Source: Puccinia triticina
Lineage: Eukaryota; Basidiomycota; Pucciniomycetes; Pucciniales; Pucciniaceae
Direction: 5' to 3'
DNA length: 64,000 nt
Assembly: GCF_026914185.1 (NCBI RefSeq)
Contig: NC_070564.1
Coordinates: 3,782,001 to 3,846,000, forward strand
Position numbers and translations under genes: made by a program. The notes beneath the pieces are model-generated. The model did no database searches. It was not told the origin of the DNA and saw nothing but the letters and a program-made list of their open reading frames with translations. The first letter of the stretch is position 1; the number at the start of each line of letters is the position of its first letter. Shown in pieces: positions 35,024 to 45,181 of this stretch.

Positions 35024-37227
35024 CACTGTGAAAAAAACTCAAGAAAGTGCTGTCAGTTGACATGCAGCATACCTGAGTTCATTCCTAGTTGAGACCAGGC
35101 CCATACAAATGAATCCCAGGGTGGTACACCCTGGAAAGTTTGGAATTTCCTCAGCTTAAGTCCATAGTGCAAAATGCACTAGGCTGAGGTACAGGAAGCT
35201 TGGTCTGGGGTGCACAGACTCAGTCCTGAGGTGAATGCTCAGCTGCCCCTGACTCATCCAAAGTCCCCCACATTGGAGGTCACGTGTACATGCTTGACCT
35301 CCCCATCCCTCCGGGTCAACAAGAGTAAGCACCCTTGTTGAAAAAGAGGGATCCCACCCGGTCAAAAGCTATATACAACGACTTCGACCGGGAGGAATCC
35401 CTCCCGGTCGATAACGTTACCGGGAGGAGTCCCTCCCGGTCAACTGCCATACACAGCAGTCCACCGGGAGGAGTCCCTCCCGATCGACTGCCATACCCAG
35501 CAGTCGACTGGGAGGAGTCCCTCCCGGTCGACTGCCACATCAAGCAGTCGACTGGGAGGAGTCCCTCCCGGTCGACTGCCATATGGAGCAGTCGACTGGG
35601 AGGAGGGGAGGAGTCCCTCCCGGTCGACTGCCATACACAGCAGTCCACCGGGAGGAGTCCCTCCCGATCGACTGCCATACCCAGCAGTCGACTGGGAGGA
35701 GTCCCTCCCGATCGACTGCCATACCCAGCAGTCGACTGGGAGGAGTCCCTCCCGGTCGACTGCCACATCAAGCAGTCGACTGGGAGGAGTCCCTCCCGGT
35801 CGACTGCCATATGGAGCAGTCGACTGGGAGGAGGGGAGGAGTCCCTCCCGGTCGACTGCCATACCCAGCAGTCCACCGGGAGGAGTCCCTTCCGGTCGAC
35901 TGCCATATCGAGCAGTCGACTGGGAGGAGGGGAGGAGTCCCTCCCGGTCAACTGCTGTATATAGTTTTCGACCAGGAGGGACTCTTCCGGTCGACAGGTT
36001 TATATTGTGGTCGACCGGGAGAGACTCCTCCCGGTCGACAGTCACATATATCAGTCGATTGGGAGGAGTCCCTCCCGGTCGACCCCAATATGAACCAGCC
36101 AATCGGGAGGAGTCCCTCCCGGTCGACAGCCATATCGAGCAGACGACCGGGAGGAGTCCCTCCCGGTCGGCAGCCATATCGAGCAGTCGACCGGGAGGAG
36201 TCCCTCCCGGTCGACGCATATATCAGTCGATTGGGAGGGACTCCTCCCGGTCGACTGCTAGGAGTCCCTCCCGGTCGACTGCTAGGAGTCCCTCCCGGTC
36301 GACTGCCATATCGAACAGTCGACTGGGAGGAGGGGAGGAGTCCCTCCCGGTCGACTGCCATACACTGCAGTCGACTGGGAGGAGTCCCTCCCGGTCGACT
36401 GCTGCATATAGTTGTCGACCGGGAGGGACTCCTCCCGGTCGACAGTCACATATATCAGTCGATCGGGAGGGACTCCTCCCGGTCGACTGCTCAATATGGC
36501 TGTTGACCGGGAGGGACTCCTCCCGGTTGGCTGGTTCATATTGGGGTTGACCGGGAGGGACTCCTCCCGATTGATTGATATATGTGACTGTTGACCGGGA
36601 GGAGTCTCTCCCGGTCGACCACAATATAAACCTGTCGACGGGGAGAGTCCCTCCCGGTCGACAGCTATATACAGCAGACGACCGAGAGGGACTCCTCCCG
36701 GTCGACAGTTTGTATTGTGTTGATGACCGGGAGGGCTTCCTCCCGGTCGACAAGGTTGTGTTTGTTGTGTTGTCAACCGGGAGGGCTTCCTCCCACTCGA
36801 CACGTGTGTTGATGACCTGGAGGGCTTCCTCCCGGCCGACACTGTTGTGTTTGTTGTGTTGTTGACCGGGAGGGATTGACGCACGGGAAGGTATGCCCTT
36901 GTCAACCAGGGGGGATTCCTCCTAGTCAACACGGGCGCGTATTCTTGCTCACATAGGGGGCATTCTTCCCAGGGGGTCGTTGACAAGCCAGCATGGATTT
37001 GTATGGATGACCAGTCAGCACCAGTACTGTGCAGGTGTTGAGGTGTATGGCTCAGGACACACTTAGCACATGCAAATACTGTGCTAAGTCCAAAGCTGAG
37101 CTACAGATCTTCTTTTGACACTGAGCTAACCTGTGATTAAACTTGGAATGACCATGGATGTACTTGAAGTTTCAACCTGGAATGCGCATGTCAACTGACA
37201 GCACTTTCTCGAGTTTTTTTCATAGTG
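35024..37227. mobile_element. Non-autonomous CACTA element nested in the Copia pol
   Basis: 2,204 bp. The ends start CACTGTGAAAAAAACTC and CACTATGAAAAAAACTC (read inward) and stay nearly identical in inverted orientation for about 42 bp, with CACTA/CACTG termini and a 3-bp TGA duplication (35021-35023, 37228-37230), which is the CACTA/EnSpm signature. Removing it restores the Copia frame (LAAKVDPESMHRQAGHPS). There is no transposase; the interior is mostly a tandem array. Confidence 0.88.
35386..36880. repeat. Tandem array of palindromic ~46-bp units inside the CACTA element
   Basis: Roughly 30 units, each with a near-palindromic core (CCGGGAGGAGTCCCTCCCGG), a GTCGAC and a short variable spacer (for example tgccatacccagcagtc). 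From about 35,980 the orientation of the core changes and alternates (GGGAGGGACTCCTCCC is the reverse form), so the right part is largely inverted with respect to the left. Long open frames across it on both strands are by-products of the repeat period. Confidence 0.9.
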
Positions 37228-40131
37228 TGATCCTGAATCTATGCACAGACAAGCGGGACACCCAAGTGCTGAAGCACTAAAGCTGTTATACGGAGTCGAT
37301 TTTTCAACGTTATCTTGTGACTCATGTTGTATTTCAAAATCTCAATGTCTTCCCTCTCCTAAAGCTATACTGGATTTTGTCTACATGGATCTTAGTGGAA
37401 AGATCACTCCATCAACTCTTGGTGGAGGTCAATATTACTTCAAAATAACCAATGCTTTGTCCTCCTACAAACACGTTTTCATCTTATCTTCTAAATCCCA
37501 AGCCTTTGAGAAATTCCAACAATACTGCAATGAAGTTGAGAATCATCATGACGTCAAAATCAAAAATGTTGTGACGGATGGTGGGGGGGAATTCTGCTCC
37601 AATGCTTTTGAAGAATTCTATCACAGGAAAGGGATTATTCATCACATCACAGCGCTGTACACCCATCAGCAGAATTCTATTGCTGAACGTGGCAATTGCA
37701 CAACCAGCGAAAAAGCTTGGGCTCTCCTTAAGCAGGCCGGCTTGCCGGCATCTCTCTGGGGTGAAGCCGTAACCACAGCAGTTTTCTACAAAAACATCAC
37801 ACCAATGAAACGTCTCAAATGGTCTTCGCAACACAAGCTTTGGTTTGGTGTCAAATTCAACATCTCAAGACTGAGGACCTTTGGATGCAGGGCTTATGTC
37901 AACATCCCTAAGGAGAAGCGTATAGGGAAATTCGGTGACACTGCAAAGCGTGGCATTCTTCTTGGCTATCGGCATGGGATTCACAACTGGAGAATCTTAC
38001 TTCCCAGAAACCGGGTTGAGTATAGCCACGACATCAGTTTTGACAAGGCTTGTTTTCCAGGAATCTCCCCGGTTTCCAATGACAATATGTCAACATCAGA
38101 AGAGTTCACTGAATCCAACAACTCATCCCCTGTGGCCCCTCCTGCCCTACCTTCCACCATCAGCAAAAGTTCACATGAAGACTTTCAAACTCCTCCACTA
38201 ATTCCTGTGGATGAGGATCTTCCACTGCTGGACGGACGGTTTCTTGACAACAACCTGGACAAGTCTTTGGATACTCAGGTTTCCGGATTGCCTCCGGCGG
38301 ACATCACTGCGCAAGCACTTGCAGCAGAGCAGGCGGGAGTTGGGAAACCTAACTCTGAGTCGGACGCAGCATCATCATCTGCGCGTCCTAAACCTAGCTT
38401 CACATATATACCAGCTGATATTCCCGCCCCCCACAACATTTCCTCCAACATTGACCCAGCCAACATCATATCAACTCGTCGTCGGGCCCATCTCACCAAC
38501 GCCATCCTCACAACTCAGCCTTTCTACAACTCCATCTTTGCAATGGCCGCCGCAGCTGACACAACTGGCTCTATCCCGCGCACCTATCAACAGGCCATGG
38601 TCTCGCCGGAGGCCAATCACTGGCATGAGGCCATCAGGGTCAAATTGGAGGCCATGACTCGCCTTGGAGTTTGGGAGGTAGTCCCTACAACTGATCAGTC
38701 ACTGCTTGGAACAGTTTGGGTCTTCAGGAAGAAATACAATGCAAGCGGCAACTTGGTCAAATACAAGGCTCGACTCTGTGCGCAAGGGAGCGCACAGCAA
38801 GAAGGAATTGACTTCAACAAAACCTATGCTCCAACGGGTTGCTCTTCGGCCTTGAGAACCTCTTTCACCTACGGTGTCAATGCGGGCATGCAGATTCATC
38901 AGATGGATGTCCGCAACGCATTCCTCAACAGTGATCTAGAGGAGGTAATTCATCTTTGTTGTCCTCCCGGATTCCTCGCTCCCCCCGGCCACTGCCTGAG
39001 ACTGAAAAAGTCCATTTATGGATTAAAGCAGGCCCCTTGCATCTGGTACTACTACTCCCTTCGGGACTTCTTCCAATCCATCAACTTTGCTCCCTCCTCC
39101 GCCGACCCTTGTCTCTTCTTGTCTTGAGTTCCGGGTTGGGAGTGTCTTGTTCATGTTTACGTGGACAACATGGCGATTATCAGTCACGACGTCAATTGAT
39201 TCAAAAAGCTGATTTTGGATCGCTTTCTCATGGACAACCTTGGACAAGCCAGCTCTCTTCTTGGAATGAAAATTGCCCATCACAATGGCTTCATCACTCT
39301 TTCCCAAACCCGCCACATCAAGCAACTTCTTCAAGAATACAACTACATTGATGTTTGCAAGGTTTCCACTCCAATGGTTCCCAACACTCATCTGGTGTCT
39401 GCTTCTATTCATGAGATCAAGGAGTTTGCTAACCTTAACATCAGCTATTGAAGGGCTATTGGCTCTCTCAATTACATCGCAACAGCCACTCGTCCGGATA
39501 TTGCCTTCACTGTCTCTCAGCTCTCCCAACATCTGGAAAATCCGGGTATTACTCATTGGCGAGCTTTTCTTCATGTTCTCCAATACCTCGCCGGCACCAA
39601 GAACTTGGCTCTCAAGATAGGAGGGGGAGATAAGAAGTTCTGTGTCTTCACCGACGCCAACTGGGGTAACTGTACCAACACTCGACAATCCTACTCTGGT
39701 TACCTCTTGACTTGGGGCAACTCTATTCTTGCTTGGAAATCCAAAAAGCAAGCTTCTGTTTCTTCCTCAACCACCAAGGCTGAATACCGTGCTCTATACG
39801 ACGGAGTTCAAGAGTCCATGTGGCTCGACATCCTCATGAAGTCCATCACAGGCTCATCTATCTTTCCTGTGTCAATCTTCACCGACAACGTCACCACCCT
39901 CTCACTTTCCAAAGATCCTCTTGCCACCCACCGCACCAAACACATTGACATCAAATATCACTTCATCCGGGAAGCCGCTTGCCACGACCATGTCAACATC
40001 ACATACGCGTCTTCCGCCGACATGCCAGCTGACGGTCTCACCAAATCCCTCACCTACCCAAAGCACTCCACCTTCCTTGACCTTCTCCACATGACAACCA
40101 CCAACGCTTGAAGCTAGAAAACAAGGGGGGG

Positions 40132-40608
40132 TATTAGCATATTAGCACTATCACTTTCTATTAGCATATACTAGTCCGTTATAGTTACATGTTGTAGTCC
40201 GCAGCTTCTCTCTTGAAACCTATCTTGATTGTACTTAGTCCAGCATCTCCTGTTACTGTTTTTCCTCAATCATCTTTGTTTCAAGATTGTTTGCACTGCT
40301 CACTCGACTACACCTTTAGGTTTGTTTTCTACTCTCGCTTATCTCATCAACCTTGTTTCTTATACTACTCTTTCATCCAGGTTTGTCTTGTGCTCTTGTC
40401 GCCGCCACCCGTTGCCTGCTTGCTCACGAGCATCTCAAACCTTTATAAAAGGTTAGTATAACTTGAAATCAATCATCTTTGTTTCAAGATCGTTCGCTCT
40501 GCTCACTCGACTACACCTTTAGGTTTGTCTTGTGCTCTTGTCGCCACCGCCCGTTGCCTGCTTGCTCACAAGCATCTCAAACCTTTATAAAAGCTTTTTT
40601 GTCTTATA
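40132..40608 (+). repeat. 3' LTR of the Copia element
   Basis: 477 bp, 71 bp shorter than the 5' LTR because it has one fewer internal tandem unit. It is preceded by a polypurine tract (AAGGGGGGG, 40123-40131). Scattered substitutions against the 5' LTR indicate age. Confidence 0.85.
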
Positions 40609-40613
40609 CCTGT

Positions 40614-41065
40614 CACATATATCAATTCTTGTTACTGTAAATTCTCATTCCATGATAAATGTGTTAACATCATCTCTGGTTTCAGGAGAAAATAAAACAA
40701 AATTGCTGCTAGGAAGCTCTTGTGGCAACTGTGTAGAACATGAGGCCTTGTCCGCCCTTTGTTAGAAGGAAAAGACTGGTATCATTGCAAACTCTCAAGA
40801 ACCAGTAGTAGCAATAACTTGAGAGTTGGAACAATTTAAGATTAGCAAATTTAACATAGATGACAACAAGAATCAATGTTTACCTGATAACAGTTGAAAA
40901 TAAATACAAGCAAACAGACAATTGTGAAGATCTTAAAAATTGGGCATAAACTAAAGAAATAAATGACACATAGAAAGAACCCAACTTGGCCATAAGTGAC
41001 AGTAACACATAATACAATGATGTCAATTCAAGTACCTCCACTTCTCCCCCTGAGTAAAACTGCTA
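40614..41065. other. AT-rich, no gene
   Basis: Genomic flank of the Copia insertion. No coding frame or RNA gene recognised. Confidence 0.4.
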
Positions 41066-41695
41066 CAGTGCCCCCCACGACTTCTCAACTACCCCTACAG
41101 GGGGGTTCCAAATTTTGGAGTTTTTTTTCCAAAAATTCTTTTAAAAGTGGGCTGGTGCTGGGCTCTTTTTGGCCCATTTTTTGATGCAAATGTCACATTT
41201 CACCAACCAGACCTGGTAACATGCATGATAATAGTCCAAAGTCGCTGAAATTTCACTGGACCCGCTGCCAAGAGAGCAATGAAGAAATATTCTTCACATT
41301 GCCACATTCCAAAGAGTGTACTGATGGATATGGCAATCAACAATAACTAAGGAGGTACATGTTTACATAAATACCTACACCTGTAGTATGTATGTACTTG
41401 GATAATTTAGTCTCTAAATACATGATAAATATTCCATAAGTCCATAGTACATGTCTGTAACCACATACTATGGTCTTAAAACCAGCTGTTCCAAATTTTG
41501 CATCTGAAAAAAATGAAACTTTTTTTTGAGGCATTGCACAGACTTCAAAGTTATATTTTTGAGTTCTCCTACGTCTGTAGGGCTCAAAAATGTATAGTTT
41601 ACATGTGATACATGTCTGGTGACTTTGAACACATTGTTCAAAGTTCAATTTTTTTTTGCAGGTGCGGGGTAGTTGAGAAGTCGTGGGGGGCACTG
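41066..41695. mobile_element. Mariner-type MITE with TA target duplication
   Basis: 630 bp. Terminal inverted repeats of about 28 bp start CAGTGCCCCCCACGACTTCT at both ends (reverse complement on the right) and are flanked by TA dinucleotides, as in Tc1/mariner-pogo elements. Inside are further inverted oligo-A/T blocks; no transposase. Confidence 0.8.
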
Positions 41696-41697
41696 TA

Positions 41698-42324
41698 GGT
41701 TGGTGATTAAATGCGCAAGCTGACTCACTGAAATTGAGACCAATTGACCATGAGCAATGGAGGTTGATGAGTCATAGTGATGGTTAACATTAACTTGGAT
41801 TGACTGGGCAGTTGAGAGCACTTCCTTGTCTTCTTCTGATCTTGAGCCTGAGTTGAGTGAGCATGTGGAAGCAAAAGAACCTACAAGTCTTTCAAAGGTT
41901 GTATAATGTTTACACTTATTCAGTCAAGTTGTTTCAGTTTAGGAGGAATAAAAAAATTCATGAAAAATCACTGGTGTCCTTCTCAAGGAAGAATTGGATC
42001 CTTGCACGGGAATCCGTCAATTTTTCTCTTGTTGTCAAAAGCTGCCTGGAAAACTGTGCTATGAGATTCAAAGTTAGTTGTAAGCAAGGTGCCAAGGTGG
42101 ATATTGAGAGGATTTTAGCAACTAGAATTGCATTTCATTAGACAAGTGTTCTAGTTGTAGTAGCGGTTCTTGCATCATAGAGAGGTGGAACAGAATTGAA
42201 ATAGAAATTTACCTAGAAGCAGACTGTAGGGCCGCTGTCTAGGTTTGAGTAGAGAAGAGGTGGAATCACTGTTCTGCAATGCTGCTGCTGATCTATTGAC
42301 ATTGTTGTGAGACTACAGACTCAG
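41698..42324. other. Possible upstream part of the next gene; unresolved
   Basis: A plus-strand frame at 41857-42141 (WKQKNLQVFQRLYNVY...) has no motif. It might hold upstream exons of the gene at 42325-42814, but I could not connect them. Confidence 0.25.
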
Positions 42325-42814
42325 GTGAAAGGCCGCGCCCTCATAAATTGAGTAAGCGGCTGGGATCCCCATTAGCTGCAGAAACTGGTAAGCAAAGCAA
42401 ACCAGCTCCGCAGTCCAAAAATGGTTCCGCGGGGTCAAAAAAACTGACACATCAATCCCTGGTGTATGCAGACTTGACTCCAACGACCAGCAAACTCAGG
42501 CTCGCGGGGAATCCCGGCCCACTGCCACTCAGAGCAAGAATATCAGCGACTACCAAAGGTAAGCCGCTGATGTTTAAACTTTGACCTGGTCAGATAAGCG
42601 CTAATGCCTTACCCCAAAACTCCCGCAGACAAAGTCGACCGGGAGAAGATCAGCCTCACCGATCCCCCTCAAAGAGAAGGGAACAAAATAGGTGAGTGTC
42701 TGTATCCAAGCTAAGACGGGGAAACAAAAGGCTAATATGGGGAGCGACATTGTAACAGACAACGTTGCTCAACTCATTCGCCGTTTCGCCAAAACCAAGC
42801 AAAAAGGGCCCTAA
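42325..42814 (+). CDS. Candidate basic protein, three 3' exons
   Basis: Three segments fit together: 42325-42558, 42629-42691 and 42759-42814, each bounded by AG acceptors and GT donors (GTAAGC, GTGAGT) and all joined in phase 1, ending in FAKTKQKGP and a stop. The protein is Lys/Arg/Pro-rich (SKRLGSPLAAETGKQSKPAP, DREKISLTDPPQREG) with no domain I know. The 5' end is not found, so this is partial. The repeated use of phase-1 junctions supports real splicing, but it could be a repeat-derived gene. Confidence 0.4.
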
Positions 42815-44221
42815 GGGCCACGTGCTCAAAGAGAGTAAGAGACAAGCCGTCTCCTTGATTGAAAGAGAAGAACAGAAACAGAACTAACGCGCCTAACGCA
42901 CTTTGTGCTCACAGATTGCCTCAGCAACAATCACCGTGAACAGCTGCTTCTCAACTCTTTTCTTTCTTCTCATCTCTCCTCAGCAAAGAGCGGTCTATCT
43001 CCTGCTCTTAGGTAAATCCCCTCAAAGATAATTGTTTTCTTTATTTCTGTCTTAGCGCACTAGTTGTACTCAAGTCTAACAAGAAATACATTTCTTAGTC
43101 TTCTGAATTCTTTCAATTGTGTCTCAATGTCAGCATCTGCTCCTTTCTTCCCTTTTTGGGTTATGTAAGGTTCTCTTACTTGGGCTGAGGTTGTTCCTCT
43201 TTTCTTGCCTTGGCTTAGGGTGTGCAGTTGGTCAGGGCTGCCGTTGATATCTGCTTTATCATATTTGGCGTGTTAGTCCTCTGACCCTGCTCTTTCCTAG
43301 CTTGTGGAACTCGGCTGCTTACCTCCTGCGTTGCCTATTTGACTCGCAGTAGCTGCTGCTCTGGTTCTGTTATTGGGCTGTTTGCCTGTTTGGAGGGGAT
43401 GAGCTATTAGCTTCTTCCTTGTTGGGTATCAGGTCAGGAACTCTACTACTCACCAGAGGTGGCAGACAAGATCCTTTCCAGTAACAACAATTGGCAAGGT
43501 TTTCTTGCTTTGTTGATCTTGCTGCTTTTGTGGTTGGTACCTGCATTCATCAAGAAGATGCGCTCAGTTTTCCCAGCCCCTCAAGCAGCTTGGGCTGCGG
43601 AGAAAGGTTCACTTGGCTTACCTTCTTCTGCAGCTGTTGTGGTTTGTGGTACCCTCCTTGCCTTAGGCGAGGGGGCCCATTCCCCTTGGCCTGTATTCTT
43701 ACAGATATACAAATCACAGGAAATACCGACTTTTCTGATATCTTATTTTTTGGCTATCTTAATCAGAGATTGGAGAGCCTGGTTCCTGTGGAAATGAATT
43801 GAACAACCATACTTTTTTCCTTGGTCAGTTCAATACACACAGCTCATACAGCTTAAGGAACCCTGAAAATCCTTAAATCTGAAGGGTCATGGGCCAAGGA
43901 TGATTGGACTTTGAGGAACATGTGTAGTGGCAAAAGATAGGGAAGAGTGAGACAAGTCTCATGGTCCAAAGGGATGTTCAGGGCCCTTCCAAAACAGGGT
44001 CAAAATTAGAAAGGCACAAAACCCCAGCAAAAGCTTTTGGAAGATTGGAATATCTCAGTTCAGTTTGGGGACATTAAGTCCCAAGTCCCCGGTCGCGCTT
44101 CACAGGAGGGCACTTTGCACCAGCCCAGGCTGTACCAGGGCCCTCCAAAGTGGGGGACTTGTGTTAAGTTAGCCTGTCAAGCAGTTGGGATTGAATCAGG
44201 AATCAGGGAGACAACTAAGCC
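42815..44221. other. No supported gene
   Basis: T/C-rich sequence at 42,940-43,350, then a hydrophobic frame at 43459-43797 that lacks an ATG start. Nothing with domain character was found. Confidence 0.35.
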
Positions 44222-44462
44222 TTACTCCTCTTCTTGGAAAAACTTGCCATGGATGGTTTCAATGGCCTCGATATCATCTTTGCCCAACACCAAGTCAAAA
44301 AATTTCATCTGTCTGCTCCCGGTCTCTTCGGCTTTCTTGATTCGAGCCTCGCAGTCTTCCAGGAACACGTTTGCTGCCTTGAGCAACGTCGCCACAAAAA
44401 TCTTCATGCCAGAAGCGGCCATGCCCAGAGCATCATGCCAAAGTAATATCCGCGTTCATCTT
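44222..44462 (-). pseudogene. Short helical protein ORF, possibly frameshifted
   Basis: The minus-strand frame reads ALGMAASGMKIFVATLLKAA, then FLEDCEARIKKAEETGSRQM and a Phe/Glu-rich C-terminus (GKFFQEEE). An upstream ATG (44462) begins MNADITLA in another frame that would join with a one-base change near 44,436. The predicted protein of about 66-80 aa is helical and charged, without signal peptide or known domain. It may be a genuine small protein starting at 44422 or 44407. Confidence 0.35.
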
Positions 44463-45181
44463 CCACGGATTGTATGAGGATGCGGGGCGATGAGAGCTAG
44501 CGCCGAACGCCGGGGAAGGGAGGTGATGGTGATTGATGGAGGGAAGGAAGATTGATCTGATGATAGTCGTATGGCCGGCTTGGGCGCGAGTTAGTTGCGG
44601 GATGGGAGCTTGATTGGCGAGAAGACTAGTGGGCGTTGGCCTGAATGGGTTCCTGGTCGGCCGTGCTCGTTAGGATCTCATGATGGCGTTCACCGGTGGG
44701 CCTCGGCCCTCGACGCTGGCTGTGCCGGTGCGGCCTCTCGCCGAGTTTCGGCACTGAGACTTGTCGGAGGGCCGGGGGGTGATCGAAAACACCCGGGGAG
44801 TGGTTCAGGTTCAAGCCAGACTCAGTCAACTCGATCCGGATTCCGAATGAAGGGCTGTTGGCGTAGGCACAAACAACCGATGCCCCTCAGTGCATATCAC
44901 TTTGATTGGGGCAATGACCAGAACATCATCCAGTTGGGCATATCCACTCACTCCAAATCCCTGATTAATCTCTCTTACAAACTCATCAAATGCAACCTTA
45001 CGGTCCACTTTTACACGAGATCACTGAATTTACAAGACAAGACAGCGCCAGAAAGCCATCAACAACGACTATTTGATTCTACAACAAGAGAATGAAGGAG
45101 AAAGAAATGTATTTCCAAACAAGGAAACGTCGCTCTTCAACCGTTTACGGCAATCGACACTGGGGAGACTGGGGCCTGTGT
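44463..45181. other. No supported gene
   Basis: GC-rich start, possibly the promoter of the short minus-strand ORF; no domain or splice pattern seen. Confidence 0.35.

Larger units (their letters stand above)
33106..40111 (+). pseudogene. Copia gag-pol, interrupted and with premature stops
   Basis: Three segments: 33106-33626 (Gag), 34277-35023 (zinc-knuckle remnant, protease LLDSGCSDHM) and 37228-40111 (integrase, RT, RNase H). Removing both insertions with one copy of each target duplication gives a single frame of 1,383 codons. Integrase shows HRQAGHPS, then D, D, E (YMDLSG, VTDGGGEF, NSIAERGN). RT shows YNASGNLVKYKARLCAQG and MDVRNAFLNSDL. RNase H shows FTDANWG and SSTTKAEY. In-frame TGA codons are at 33214, 39125, 39197 and 39449, and the polymerase motif reads YVDN. 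Not functional as it stands. Confidence 0.88.
32484..40608 (+). mobile_element. Degenerate Ty1/Copia retrotransposon with nested insertions
   Basis: Flanked by perfect CCTGT duplications (32479-32483 and 40609-40613). The LTRs start TATTAGC and end CTTATA, so the termini are TA...TA rather than TG...CA. Order of domains is gag, protease, integrase, RT, RNase H, as in Copia. Two later elements interrupt the coding region. Four in-frame TGA codons and a YVDN in place of YVDD show that this copy is dead. Confidence 0.9.

Noticed and set aside
35316..36753. Long open frames (up to ~300 codons) on both strands
   Set aside because: They are repetitive translations of the tandem array whose unit length lacks stops in some frames; no protein character.
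35386..36880. CRISPR-like appearance (regular repeats with short spacers)
   Set aside because: The spacers are themselves repeated, the units are palindromic and change orientation, no cas genes occur and the genome is eukaryotic.
43459..43797. Hydrophobic 112-codon frame that could be a membrane protein
   Set aside because: No ATG at the start, no homology sense, and an overlapping frame of similar length; composition alone is not enough.
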